From positions 1 through 64,000 of the forward strand of contig NZ_FTMA01000004.1 of NCBI RefSeq assembly GCF_900155985.1: DNA of 64,000 bases. The letters are read 5' to 3'. This document shows positions 16,509-25,518 of this stretch, piece after piece. This stretch comes from Maribacter ulvicola. Its GTDB lineage: Bacteria; Bacteroidota; Bacteroidia; Flavobacteriales; Flavobacteriaceae. Under the pieces are notes generated by a model. It saw only the letters and a program-made list of their open reading frames with translations. It did no database searches and was not told the origin of the DNA. Each line of letters starts with the position of its first letter. The stretch's first letter is position 1. A program made the translations under genes and the position numbers.

Positions 16509-17231
16509 ATGATCATGAAATATAAAATTATACAGACTTTGTTTTTAATACTGTTGGTTACCAACTTAACGGCCCAAGATGTGACTGCATTATTTAGTAA
16601 GAGCGATAGCTTTTTTAAGGAGAACGTGGTCAATGGTAAGGTAAAGTATGCGGCCATAAAAAGTAACCCCCAAGCATTGAGAGAAATATTGGCATCTGCA
16701 AAGGATATGTCAGTTTCTATATCTGATGCGGCTACCTATCAAGCGTTTTGGATCAATGCTTATAATCTTTTGGTAATAGATAATATTGTCAAGAACTATC
16801 CGCTGAAATCACCTTTAGATGTTGCTGGTTTTTTTGATAAAACAAAACATGAAATTGGCGGTAAGTCAATTACCTTAAACGGAATAGAGAATAATTTGTT
16901 AAGAGCGAAATTCCCTAAAGAGGCAAGGTTTCATTTTGTTTTGGTATGTGCAGGTTTAGGGTGTCCTCCTATAATAAACACTGCTTACAGCCCTAAAACA
17001 TTAGAAAAACAGTTACAAGAACAGACCGTTTTGGCATTGAACAATCCTAATTTTATAAAAGTAAGTAAGAATAAAGTTCAGATTTCACAATTGTTTGAAT
17101 GGTACAGAGGAGACTTTGAGCAAAAAGGAAATACGGTAGATTTTATCAATACCTATAGAAAAGAACAATTACCAGAAAAAGCAAAGGTTTCTTACTACCC
17201 TTATGACTGGTCCTTAAACGAAACTAAGTAA
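16509..17231 (+). CDS. DUF547 exported protein
   Basis: This 240-residue protein has a signal peptide ending in LTAQD. The DUF547 core is visible as AFWINAYNLLVI (about residue 79), FVLVCAGLGCPPI (about 145, conserved Cys) and FEWYRGDF (about 200). The fold is distantly related to papain-like transglutaminases, but the function is unknown. ATG codons at 16509 and 16515 are both possible; the second gives a cleaner signal peptide. An outer-membrane protein gene follows 27 bases downstream, and the pair is probably co-transcribed. Confidence 0.82.
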   Translation: MIMKYKIIQTLFLILLVTNLTAQDVTALFSKSDSFFKENVVNGKVKYAAIKSNPQALREILASAKDMSVSISDAATYQAFWINAYNLLVIDNIVKNYPLKSPLDVAGFFDKTKHEIGGKSITLNGIENNLLRAKFPKEARFHFVLVCAGLGCPPIINTAYSPKTLEKQLQEQTVLALNNPNFIKVSKNKVQISQLFEWYRGDFEQKGNTVDFINTYRKEQLPEKAKVSYYPYDWSLNETK

Positions 17232-17258
17232 TCAACTAAAAATTTTAAAAAACTAAAA

Positions 17259-18134
17259 ATGAGTATTTTAACTAGAAATGTATTTCTTGCAGTAGTATTT
17301 TGTGCCTTTTTTAAAGGGTATAGCCAAGATAGTACGCAGCAGAAAAGTAATATACAACAGTACACACCGTCAAAATTGGTGGGTAAAGGGCAGTATGATG
17401 TAAAGTGGTTCAATAATTTATATACAGAAACCAAGAGTACCTTTGCATCGGGTAAGCAACCAAGACAAACATTTTTCACCTCTACATTAGAAGGCTATAC
17501 CGGTGTAGGAACGAACAAAAGATGGAATGTAGGTGCTATTCTTGAGTTCAGGTCTAACGTAACCGGTGATAGAAGTGCCTTGGATGTGTTTAAGTTTGAT
17601 GGGGAGAACAACACTGCCAGATCTGGACTCACATCAATTGCGCCATCGGTGAAGTTTGTACCTATAGCATCGGTTAGTAATTTTTCTATTCAAAGTTCAT
17701 TCTTTATTCCACTAGTAGATAATGAAACGGAAAATGGAGTCTTTTTAGATCAGAAAGGATACATTTGGCAGAATAGATTTTTTTATGACTATACCTTTCC
17801 GGGAGATAAGTGGCAACTTTTTAGCGAAATAAACTCAGAGCTAAGTTTTGGGGATAAAGAAGATAGTTTTGCTAATAACAGTTTAAATCTGAGTCCGGGT
17901 TTATTTCTAAGCTATTTTCCATCTAGTAAATTTACCATATTGGCATTGGCACAACATTCTCAGCGTTTAGATTTGGGCAATGATTTTACACAAGATTTTA
18001 CAGCTTTAGGTGGTGGGGCAAAATATCAACTAACAAGTGCTCTAAACTTAGAAATACTCTATACCAATTTTGTTCGTGGCAATAATACAGGGCTAGGACA
18101 AACTTTTAATTTAGGATTAAGGGGCATATTTTAA
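17259..18134 (+). CDS. Predicted outer-membrane beta-barrel protein
   Basis: The 291-residue protein has a signal peptide (ending GYSQD) and alternating amphipathic strands with aromatic residues throughout (e.g. WNVGAILEFRSNV, WQLFSEINSELSF, LNLEILYTNFV), and ends in Phe (LGLRGIF), as outer-membrane barrels do. No named family is recognised. It follows the DUF547 gene and is followed by a strong terminator, so the two form a short operon. Confidence 0.65.
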   Translation: MSILTRNVFLAVVFCAFFKGYSQDSTQQKSNIQQYTPSKLVGKGQYDVKWFNNLYTETKSTFASGKQPRQTFFTSTLEGYTGVGTNKRWNVGAILEFRSNVTGDRSALDVFKFDGENNTARSGLTSIAPSVKFVPIASVSNFSIQSSFFIPLVDNETENGVFLDQKGYIWQNRFFYDYTFPGDKWQLFSEINSELSFGDKEDSFANNSLNLSPGLFLSYFPSSKFTILALAQHSQRLDLGNDFTQDFTALGGGAKYQLTSALNLEILYTNFVRGNNTGLGQTFNLGLRGIF

Positions 18135-18154
18135 AAATAGTTTGAGTGTTCTTA

Positions 18155-18196
18155 AAAGAGCCTTTTGTTGTCAAAAACAAATAGGCTCTTTTTTTT
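18155..18196 (+). terminator. Terminator after the DUF547/outer-membrane pair
   Basis: An AAAGAGCC stem pairs with GGCTCTTT, with an inner TTTTGTT/AACAAA helix, and ends in a T run. It lies 20 bases past the stop at 18134. Confidence 0.8.
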
Positions 18197-18304
18197 ACTT
18201 TATAGACATGCTTTTAAAGATAATTGATTACGCCTATTATTTGTTCTATATTGAAAATCTATAAATGGAATTGGTGTAAACCATGTGATGAATATTGGCA
18301 AGAA

Positions 18305-19570
18305 ATGAAAATAAAAATACCTCTTTTTCTGTTCTTAATGTTTGTTGGCTCTTTCATGAGGGGGCAAGAGGCAACAGTGACAGAGTTACAGTTTTCAGGT
18401 ACAAGGCGTATTAAAGAGTCGTTCCTTAGAAATCTGGTAGATATAGAAAAAGGGATGGTCATAGATTCTGTATTGATGAATAGAGACATGCTTCGTTTAA
18501 AGCGATTGCCTTCTATATCTCATGCTTACTATAAGGTTAATGTCTTGACAAATAAAACCTGTAAGGTTTACTATGTTATTGAAGAAAATTTTACCTTAAT
18601 TCCGTTTGCAAATCTTTTTAGTTCCTCAAATGATGATTTTGCTTTTAGAGTGGGGTTGCAAGAGTTTAATTCTTTTGGTCGCAATATTACTTTAGGAGCC
18701 TTTTATCAATTTGATAATTATAGCTCGTTTGGGGTAAGTGTTAGGGCGCCGTATTTATTTTCCAATAAGCTGGGTCTTGCTATAAACTACAATGATTTTA
18801 CCACATTGGAACCCGTTTTTTTTCAAGATGATACGGCAGATTATAAGTATAGCAACACCGGGTTTGAACTCTTAGGGTTGTATGAACTTAATTTTAAGAA
18901 TAGAATAGAACTGGGTTTTAGTTTTTTTACGGAAGATTATGACTATGTTGAAGGCGCTACCAGCTCAGGTGTACCGTTAAATTTAAATGTAGATAAACAT
19001 TTGTTCAAATTTATTTACGATTATAACGGTCTAGACTATTTCTATCATTATCTAGAGGGCTTTAGAAGTCAATTGAATTTGCAGTATGTAGGTAGTACCA
19101 ATACTAATTTACCTGAGTTTTTAATTGGATTTAATGATTTTACCTATTATGAAAGAGTAGGAGATCGAGGTAATTGGGCAAATAGGTTGCGTATAGGTGT
19201 GGCAAGTAATGTTGATAGTCCGTTTGCACCTTTCACCGTAGATAATAACTTGAATATTAGGGGGGTTGGTAATACAATTGATAGAGGTACGGGTATGGTA
19301 GTCTTGAATACCGAATATAGGCAGACATTGATCGATAAGAACAAATTTGTGTTACAGGGAAATTTTTTTATTGATGGCGGTACATGGCGTAACCCCGCTG
19401 GCGGATTTGATGATTTGCTAAAGAGCGAGAACTTAAGAATTTATCCGGGTGTTGGACTTCGATTTATGCACAAGCGTATTTTTAATGCTATTTTTAGAAT
19501 AGACTATGGCTACGGAATTACAAAAGATGGAGACAACGGAGTGGTCTTTGGTATTGGTCAATATTTTTAG
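18305..19570 (+). CDS. POTRA plus beta-barrel outer-membrane protein (BamA/TamA-like)
   Basis: From the ATG at 18305 this is a 421-residue protein. The open frame extends upstream only through a TTG, and the signal peptide (MKIKIPLFLFLMFVGSFMRG) begins at 18305, which fixes the start. One POTRA-like domain (about 22-95: VTELQFSGTRRIKESFLRNL) precedes a barrel of about 300 residues ending IGQYF with a terminal Phe. BamA has five POTRA domains and is about twice as long, so this is a small relative whose client is unknown. Confidence 0.75.
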   Translation: MKIKIPLFLFLMFVGSFMRGQEATVTELQFSGTRRIKESFLRNLVDIEKGMVIDSVLMNRDMLRLKRLPSISHAYYKVNVLTNKTCKVYYVIEENFTLIPFANLFSSSNDDFAFRVGLQEFNSFGRNITLGAFYQFDNYSSFGVSVRAPYLFSNKLGLAINYNDFTTLEPVFFQDDTADYKYSNTGFELLGLYELNFKNRIELGFSFFTEDYDYVEGATSSGVPLNLNVDKHLFKFIYDYNGLDYFYHYLEGFRSQLNLQYVGSTNTNLPEFLIGFNDFTYYERVGDRGNWANRLRIGVASNVDSPFAPFTVDNNLNIRGVGNTIDRGTGMVVLNTEYRQTLIDKNKFVLQGNFFIDGGTWRNPAGGFDDLLKSENLRIYPGVGLRFMHKRIFNAIFRIDYGYGITKDGDNGVVFGIGQYF

Positions 19571-19637
19571 CGACCTTTGTAGTTAAATAAGGGGGAGTGA
19601 GTGCATTATGGCATAGCCCTCTGTGTTTTATCATTAT

Positions 19638-20672
19638 ATGAAATACGACATTTTTACCATTGTATTTTTTTTGTTGTTGAGTGTTTTTGGTTTTTCCCAA
19701 GATTCGCTTAGGACGGTATTGGCAGAACCTGGAGACGGAATTTTATCGCTTTTACGAAAACAAGGTATAGACCCATACGAAGTGTTCGATGAGTTTGTTT
19801 CTTTAAATCATCATGATCTAAGAGATAGCGTTCATTTAATTGCAGGTAGAGCTTACGTAATGCCACATATGAAAGTAGATACCGTTGCAATAGTAGATTC
19901 TTTACAAATTCAAGCGAAAGAGGTAAAGGAAATAGAACGTGAATCTTATGCTATTTTCGGTGAAAAATATAAAACCGTTATTGCAAAAAGCGAACGTTTA
20001 AAAGGGACTGTTTATTACTTGGTTAGCGGTCATGGAGGTCCTGATCCAGGTGCTATGGGTATGTATGCAGGCAAGGCGATCGCAGAAGATGAATATGCAT
20101 ATGATATCACATTGCGCTTAGCTAAAGAATTAATGGCGCATGGAGCTAAAGTGTACATCATTATACAAGATGAAAATGACGGTATACGAGATGAGCGTGT
20201 TTTGGAAATTGATAGAGACGAAGTAGCCTACCCAGATAAGAAAATTCCTTTAAATCAGTTGGCCAGATTAAAACAACGTGTGGCAATTATAAATGACCTG
20301 TATAAAGACAATAAGGGCAAATACCAGCGGTTAATAGTAACACATGTAGACAGTAGAAGTGAAAATCAGAATATAGATGTTTTCTTTTACCACCATAAGC
20401 ATAGTAAAAACGGGGAAAGATTAGCTGAAAGTATTCATAAAACCTTTGGTGCCAAATATAAAAAGTACCAGCCTAACAGAACGTATTCAGGAACCTTTGA
20501 AGATCGTACATCACTTTATTTGGTAAAGAAGACGCACCCTGCAATGGCCTATATTGAAATTGGGAATATTAGAAACAAAAAGGATCAGGTTAGAATTGTA
20601 GATCCGGATAATCGTCAGGCACTTGCCAAATGGATCAGTGAAGGCGTATTATTGGATTATGAAGAAGAATAG
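19638..20672 (+). CDS. N-acetylmuramoyl-L-alanine amidase (Amidase_3)
   Basis: The start is placed at 19638, giving a signal peptide (MKYDIFTIVFFLLLSVFGFS); the longer frame begins with GTG. The mature protein has a LysM-like region (AEPGDGILSLLRKQGIDP) and then an Amidase_3 domain with the Zn-binding and catalytic pattern SGHGGPDPGA, EDEYAYDITLRLAKEL, VTHVDSR and AYIEIGN. These enzymes cleave the amide bond between MurNAc and the stem peptide of peptidoglycan in the periplasm, during cell separation or remodelling. The His of the usual SxHAN motif is present as THVDS. Confidence 0.85.
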   Translation: MKYDIFTIVFFLLLSVFGFSQDSLRTVLAEPGDGILSLLRKQGIDPYEVFDEFVSLNHHDLRDSVHLIAGRAYVMPHMKVDTVAIVDSLQIQAKEVKEIERESYAIFGEKYKTVIAKSERLKGTVYYLVSGHGGPDPGAMGMYAGKAIAEDEYAYDITLRLAKELMAHGAKVYIIIQDENDGIRDERVLEIDRDEVAYPDKKIPLNQLARLKQRVAIINDLYKDNKGKYQRLIVTHVDSRSENQNIDVFFYHHKHSKNGERLAESIHKTFGAKYKKYQPNRTYSGTFEDRTSLYLVKKTHPAMAYIEIGNIRNKKDQVRIVDPDNRQALAKWISEGVLLDYEEE

Positions 20673-20675
20673 GGG

Positions 20676-21380
20676 TTATATAGCAATATATTTTAAATAG
20701 TATTGATGCAGGTCTCTTGGTTTTGCACCAAGGTAGTATTTTAAATGAATCATACCAAAATGATATTGTAATCTTACCGTACCTCGTTCTTCATAACGCC
20801 TAGCGGAAGTGGTAACCGCTGAAGAGATAATTTTAAAGGGTTTTTTCTTATACACTCGTTGAATAAATTCGTTGTCTTCATAAATAACATAGTTTTCATT
20901 GAAGCCATTGAGTTGTTGAAAGAAGGTGGGGGTAATAAATAACGACTGGTCTCCGCCACGACATACTTGATGGTTGATACGGGTACACCAAGAGAAAAAT
21001 TTTAAGAAAGGACTTTTGCTGTTAAAACGCATTTGAAAACATCCTACCTCAAATCCTTTATGAATTTCATTTAAAATAGACCGGTCAAAGTTTTTTGGAG
21101 GTAAGGAGTCTACATGTAAAAAATAGAGAATATCACCGGTGGCTTTTGCTGCCCCAAGATTCATTTGTGTGGCGCGCCCCTTGTTACCATAAATTACTGT
21201 TGCCCCGTATTTTTGGGCATTGGTTATGGTAAGGTCGGTACTGCCACCATCAACCACAAGTATTTCCTTGATGTTTTTGCTGTCAGAATTGTTAGAAATA
21301 GTAGCAAGTATATTTTTAATATACTTTTCTTCATTCAATACGGGTATGATTATACTTATGGTTGACAGTTGAGTACTCAT
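20676..21380 (-). CDS. TIGR04283-type glycosyltransferase (transferase 2)
   Basis: This 234-residue family 2 glycosyltransferase has IIIPVLNEEKYI, VVDGGSTD, FLHVDSLPP (D-x-D like) and the subgroup signature CRGGDQSLF plus TSARRYEERG. It matches TIGR04283, the rSAM/selenodomain-associated transferase 2 group, found in clusters with TIGR04282 and radical-SAM enzymes, some of them the ArsS of arsenosugar synthesis. Here it is the last of four co-directional genes (rhodanese, TIGR04282-type protein, PNP, this gene). No radical-SAM gene lies in the window. Confidence 0.82.
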   Translation of the reverse strand: MSTQLSTISIIIPVLNEEKYIKNILATISNNSDSKNIKEILVVDGGSTDLTITNAQKYGATVIYGNKGRATQMNLGAAKATGDILYFLHVDSLPPKNFDRSILNEIHKGFEVGCFQMRFNSKSPFLKFFSWCTRINHQVCRGGDQSLFITPTFFQQLNGFNENYVIYEDNEFIQRVYKKKPFKIISSAVTTSARRYEERGTVRLQYHFGMIHLKYYLGAKPRDLHQYYLKYIAI

Positions 21381-21424
21381 AAAACATTATTGGCGTTCTA
21401 ATGGTAGCCAAATACTAGAAATCC

Positions 21425-22240
21425 TTACAATTGCTTGATCAATTCTTGAAATAGCTTTACCATTTTTGGTTCTGTTTTTTCGGCAATAGAAATAATTTCA
21501 CTGATGTTTACAGGCTTTAAATTGTCTGGGTCGCATTCGTCTGTTAAAACGGATACCGCAACAATGGGTAGTGATAGATGATTGGCAACGATAACTTCGG
21601 GTACGGTACTCATGCCAACAGCATCGGCGCCTATTATTTTAATCATTCTGTATTCTGCCCTGGTTTCTAGTTGAGGACCTACAACAGAAGCATACACGCC
21701 GCTCTTTAATGATATATTAAGGTCTTTGGCGATGGTGGTTAGCTTGTTTCGCATATCTAAATCATAAGGTTCAGACATATCTGCAAACCGTTCTCCAAAT
21801 TCGCTAACCCCTTTAAATGCCAGTGGGGAGCCACCTTGAAGGTTAATGTGATCCTCGATCAACATCATATCACCTTTTTTAAAGTCAAGGTTTACGGCGC
21901 CGGCTGCGTTAGATATGAAAAGTTTTGAAATACCCAACATGTGCATTACACGAATAGGGTAGGTAATATCTAAAAAGTCATAACCTTCATACAGGTGAAA
22001 ACGACCTTGCATTACTACTACTTTTTTTCCAGAAATAGTTCCGTAAACCAATTTACCTGTATGGAATTCCACGGTAGCCAAAGGAAAAAAAGGAATGTGG
22101 TTGTAGTGTGCTTCAATTGGGTCTTCTACACTATCTACCAATTTTCCTAGTCCTGTTCCTAATACAATACCAATCTCTGGTTGGTCAAAACCTTTGTTTT
22201 TAAGGTATGCTACAGATTCTAAAAGTTCATCTTTCATCAT
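21425..22240 (-). CDS. Purine nucleoside phosphorylase (trimeric type)
   Basis: The 271-residue trimeric-type PNP has GTGLGK (phosphate loop), QGRFHLYEGY, SNAAGAVN, GPQLETRAEYRM (Glu for the base) and VGMSTVPE (Met and ribose contact). It splits purine nucleosides with phosphate. Where human PNP has TNK with Asn243, this protein has LTDEC, so Asp stands at the purine-specificity position; an Asn-to-Asp change there is known to favour 6-aminopurines such as adenosine. The ATG overlaps the stop of the upstream transferase (TTATGATG). Context suggests a specialised adenosine-containing substrate. Confidence 0.9.
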   Translation of the reverse strand: MMKDELLESVAYLKNKGFDQPEIGIVLGTGLGKLVDSVEDPIEAHYNHIPFFPLATVEFHTGKLVYGTISGKKVVVMQGRFHLYEGYDFLDITYPIRVMHMLGISKLFISNAAGAVNLDFKKGDMMLIEDHINLQGGSPLAFKGVSEFGERFADMSEPYDLDMRNKLTTIAKDLNISLKSGVYASVVGPQLETRAEYRMIKIIGADAVGMSTVPEVIVANHLSLPIVAVSVLTDECDPDNLKPVNISEIISIAEKTEPKMVKLFQELIKQL

Positions 22241-22914
22241 AAGTTCATATGTTTTAAAAAAGGTTTAAAGGCGTTATTGTCCTTTATATCCTCGTAATAA
22301 TCTATATCGTTTTTTGTTTCTAAAAGGGCGGTACTTTTATTTTTAAGGTCAGCTAAAGTGTCTTTTAGAACGGTTTCAGTACCCCAAGTTTTATTTTTAA
22401 ACAGCGCTGGTGTAAATTTCTTCATGCCCAACAAATAATACCCGCCATCTTCAGCTGGCCCTACTACAAAATCGGTTTTTTCCAAAGCTTTAAAAGCATT
22501 TTCTAAATCTTCTTGAGATAGGTCTAGCATATCACTGCCAATTATAATAATTTTTTGGAAACCATTTTGAAAACCACCTTGAAAAGCATTTGCCATACGA
22601 ATGCCTAAGTTGTCACCAATTTGAACTTTTTTATCAAATTTCTGATTGTCCCAAATATCGTTTTCCCAAATTTCTTCAGAATAATACACCTGTTTTTCTG
22701 CGTATAAGTTCTTGGTGATGGATACGGTGTGGTCTAATAAGAACTTATATATATTAAATGCCGCTTGATCGCCAACGGTTGCGGCCAAACGTCTTTTGCC
22801 TTTGCCCAATTCTGGGTTTCTAGTAAAAATAAGCAAAAGATTATTTGAGTTTGCGAGGGTGAAATCTATACTCTTTTCGTCTTTTTCGGTCTTATTGTTC
22901 TGTAATATTCCCAA
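22237..22914 (-). CDS. TIGR04282-type transferase (DUF2064, transferase 1)
   Basis: The 225-residue nucleotide-sugar-transferase-fold protein has LLIFTRNPELGKGKRRLA near the start, then IIIGSDMLDL and VVGPAEDGGYYLLGM, the signatures of DUF2064/TIGR04282 (rSAM/selenodomain-associated transferase 1). The fold is like that of CofC or GlmU-type nucleotidyltransferases; the reaction is not established. It overlaps the PNP start by four bases and follows the rhodanese gene by 30, so the genes are one transcription unit. Confidence 0.82.
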   Translation of the reverse strand: MGILQNNKTEKDEKSIDFTLANSNNLLLIFTRNPELGKGKRRLAATVGDQAAFNIYKFLLDHTVSITKNLYAEKQVYYSEEIWENDIWDNQKFDKKVQIGDNLGIRMANAFQGGFQNGFQKIIIIGSDMLDLSQEDLENAFKALEKTDFVVGPAEDGGYYLLGMKKFTPALFKNKTWGTETVLKDTLADLKNKSTALLETKNDIDYYEDIKDNNAFKPFLKHMNL

Positions 22915-22944
22915 TGTATTTTTTTTAAATTTCCAAACTCCTTC

Positions 22945-23451
22945 TTAGTATACCTTAATTCCTTCATGTAAAAGTTTGCCCCAATGCTTGCTAAAGGCAT
23001 GGACACTATCAGTGGCCATTTCTTTGTCGTTAAAAACGGTGCCTCCTTTATTTTTCCAGTCGAAAATACCCCCATATAAATTGAGAATAGAGGTATAACC
23101 TAATTCACTTAATTTCTCGCCTATATCTTCAGAGCGCACACCAATGGAGCAGTACACGATTATGGGTTGCGTTTTATCTGTAATAGTGTCAAGTACTAAT
23201 TGTTTATCAAAATCTTTATAACCTACCCAAATGGCATTTTCTAAATGACTGACTTTAAATTCTTCTTTTTCCCTTGTATCCAAAAACGTAATAGAATCGG
23301 TTACTGGTATATTGTCAAAATACACATAAGGTATGGTTCCCTTGTTCCAAGATTTTAATGCCTTTGAAATTTTGTTTTGGCTTATGCTTTTTTGTGAAAA
23401 AGAAAGGAAGGTAAACGCACAGAGAAATAACTTATAATTTAGTATTTTCAT
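22945..23451 (-). CDS. Exported single-domain rhodanese
   Basis: The 168-residue protein has a signal peptide (about 1-24) and one rhodanese domain: ITFLDTREKEEFKVSHLENA, then the active-site loop VYCSIGVRSE with Cys about residue 101, then LSELGYTSILNLYGGIFDW. Rhodanese domains carry persulfide sulfur or bind oxyanions. It is the first gene of the four-gene minus-strand unit with two TIGR0428x transferases and PNP; rhodanese-like proteins recur in such clusters. The periplasmic location is inferred from the signal peptide. Confidence 0.82.
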   Translation of the reverse strand: MKILNYKLFLCAFTFLSFSQKSISQNKISKALKSWNKGTIPYVYFDNIPVTDSITFLDTREKEEFKVSHLENAIWVGYKDFDKQLVLDTITDKTQPIIVYCSIGVRSEDIGEKLSELGYTSILNLYGGIFDWKNKGGTVFNDKEMATDSVHAFSKHWGKLLHEGIKVY

Positions 23452-23506
23452 TATAACAAAGGTACTATAAATACAATTTAGTAAGTGCCGGTATAAAAGT
23501 GAATTT

Positions 23507-25090
23507 ATGGTTAAAACTTTGCAAAATAAAGGCTTAGGGGTATTTATTTTAATGTATGTTCTATTTAATTTTAGTTGTAAACAGGATGTTAAGCAAGAAG
23601 TTGTTAAGGAAAATGAGGAGCCTACAGGGTATTTTATAGAACCCTATAGGGCTCAGTATCATTTTTCTCCAGAGGAAAACTGGATGAACGATCCTAACGG
23701 ATTAGTATACAAGGATAGTCTGTATCATTTGTTCTATCAATACTATCCAGATAGTACTGTTTGGGGACCTATGCATTGGGGTCATGCGGTAAGTGAAGAT
23801 ATGATGAAGTGGAAGCATAAACCAGTGGCACTTTCCCCTGATAAAAATGGATATGTATTCTCTGGTAGTGTGGTGGTAGATCATAAGAATACAGCAGGTT
23901 TTGGCACCACTGATAACCCTGCAATGGTGGCTGTATTTACCTATCATAACATGATAAGGGAAAACGCAGGTACCAATGATTATGAAACCCAAGGTATTGC
24001 CTATAGTCTGGATAATGGAGATAGCTGGACGAAGTATGAAGGAAATCCGGTTGTTAAAAACCCGGGAAGTAAAGATTTTAGAGACCCTAAAGTGTTTTGG
24101 AATAAAATAACTGAAAGCTGGACCATGTTATTGGTAGCAGGAGACCATGTGCAAATCTGGAATTCCCTTAATTTAAAAGAGTGGGAAAAGGGTAGTGAGT
24201 TTGGTAAAAATCAAGGAGCGCATGGCGGTATTTGGGAATGTCCAGATATGTTTCCTATGAAAATAGAGGGAACAGATGAGGTGAAATGGGTACTGCTGGT
24301 AAGTGTAAGCCCTGGCGCACCAAACGGTGGTAGCGGTACACAGTATTTTATAGGTGATTTTGACGGTATTACTTTTACAACTGATCAGGTAGAGCATAAA
24401 TGGGTAGATTTAGGAAGAGATAATTATGCTGGTGTAACATATAATGATGCTCCAAATGATGAACGCGTATTTATGGGTTGGATGAGTAATTGGGAATATG
24501 CGCAAGATACCCCTACGGAAGCATGGCGTGGAACCATGACGGTGCCAAGAAAATTGACTTTGCGTAAAGTAGGTAATGAGGTGGCATTGTTCAATTACCC
24601 CATCAGGAATTTTGAAAAGCAGGTGGCCTTGGCGTACCCAGAAAGTATCATAGAGATTCTGCCCACACGTAAAAGAATTCTTCCGCTTAAATATGGAAAC
24701 CAAAGTAAAATTCAATTTACATTATCTGTTCCAAATACTCAGATGTATTTTAGAAATAAGAACGGAGATAGTTTAAGTGTGGCTATTGAAAGGGATAAAA
24801 AACGGGTGATTTTTGATAGAAGAAAATCTGGTAAGGTAGATTTTAATGAAAATTTTTCGCCCGGTATTCAGCAAATGAAAATACCAAATATACCAGAAGG
24901 TCCAATAGAAGTAGTTATGTTGTTGGATCACTCATCTCTAGAGCTTTTTATAAATGGCGGTCAGTATGTAATGACGAACCAGATTTTTCCTAGTGAATTT
25001 TTCAGGGCTTTGACCATTGTAAACAATTCTAAAGAGAAATTGAAAATAGAAGATTTTACAGAGCATAAGGTAGAGCGTGTTTGGGACTAA
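23507..25090 (+). CDS. GH32 lipoprotein, fructan-degrading glycoside hydrolase
   Basis: The 527-residue protein has a lipoprotein signal (LFNFSCKQ, Cys24). The GH32 catalytic residues are visible: WMNDPNG with nucleophile Asp62, FRDPKV with Asp193, and WECPDMF with acid/base Glu244. A C-terminal beta-sandwich follows from about residue 370. The family hydrolyses fructans such as levan, inulin or sucrose. It is anchored to a membrane by lipid. Neither a susC/susD pair nor a fructokinase is adjacent, so it is not part of a visible polysaccharide utilisation locus. Confidence 0.9.
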   Translation: MVKTLQNKGLGVFILMYVLFNFSCKQDVKQEVVKENEEPTGYFIEPYRAQYHFSPEENWMNDPNGLVYKDSLYHLFYQYYPDSTVWGPMHWGHAVSEDMMKWKHKPVALSPDKNGYVFSGSVVVDHKNTAGFGTTDNPAMVAVFTYHNMIRENAGTNDYETQGIAYSLDNGDSWTKYEGNPVVKNPGSKDFRDPKVFWNKITESWTMLLVAGDHVQIWNSLNLKEWEKGSEFGKNQGAHGGIWECPDMFPMKIEGTDEVKWVLLVSVSPGAPNGGSGTQYFIGDFDGITFTTDQVEHKWVDLGRDNYAGVTYNDAPNDERVFMGWMSNWEYAQDTPTEAWRGTMTVPRKLTLRKVGNEVALFNYPIRNFEKQVALAYPESIIEILPTRKRILPLKYGNQSKIQFTLSVPNTQMYFRNKNGDSLSVAIERDKKRVIFDRRKSGKVDFNENFSPGIQQMKIPNIPEGPIEVVMLLDHSSLELFINGGQYVMTNQIFPSEFFRALTIVNNSKEKLKIEDFTEHKVERVWD

Positions 25091-25311
25091 CTTTTTATGA
25101 TAGTGGTTTCTTGGGTTAGGATTTTATATGTTTTACTTCTACTCATTATGGGCAATTTTTATGTGATAAGGCAATTATCGGTTGGTGTCTCTATGTTGTG
25201 ATTGTGTTAATGAACTTTTTTGTAGATGTAAAGACGAAAAACATGTCTATTTTTTATAGGTTTTAAACTGGGTTGTATGTTTTTCGTACTTGGAAAGAAA
25301 GGTGTTAAAAC

Positions 25312-25340
25312 AAAAAAATCCTTACGTTAAGTAAGGATTT
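25312..25340 (-). terminator. Terminator of tRNA-Phe
   Basis: On the minus strand, AAATCCTTAC, a five-base loop, GTAAGGATTT and a T run form an intrinsic terminator directly after the tRNA 3' end. Confidence 0.8.
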
Positions 25341-25344
25341 ATTG

Positions 25345-25417
25345 TGGTGCCTCCAGGAATCGAACCAGGGACACATGGATTTTCAGTCCATTGCTCTACC
25401 AACTGAGCTAAGGCACC
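25345..25417 (-). tRNA. tRNA-Phe (GAA)
   Basis: Read on the minus strand, all arms fold: acceptor GGTGCCT/AGGCACC, D arm GCTC/GAGC, anticodon stem ATGGA/TCCAT around the loop CTGAAAA (anticodon GAA), and T arm CCTGG/CCAGG with TTCGATT. The total is 73 bases including the discriminator A. The 3' CCA is not encoded. Confidence 0.97.
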
Positions 25418-25518
25418 ATGCTTGCTGTAAGCGGGTGCAAATATAATTTCATTTTTGGGATTTACAAACTAAATCGTGAAAAAAGAAAAATGTTTTTTTA
25501 ATTTTTAATCTTTGTAAC

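Noticed and set aside
23507..25090. Fructan utilisation locus around the GH32 gene
   Set aside because: No SusC/SusD pair, transporter or fructokinase flanks it; GH32 stands alone.
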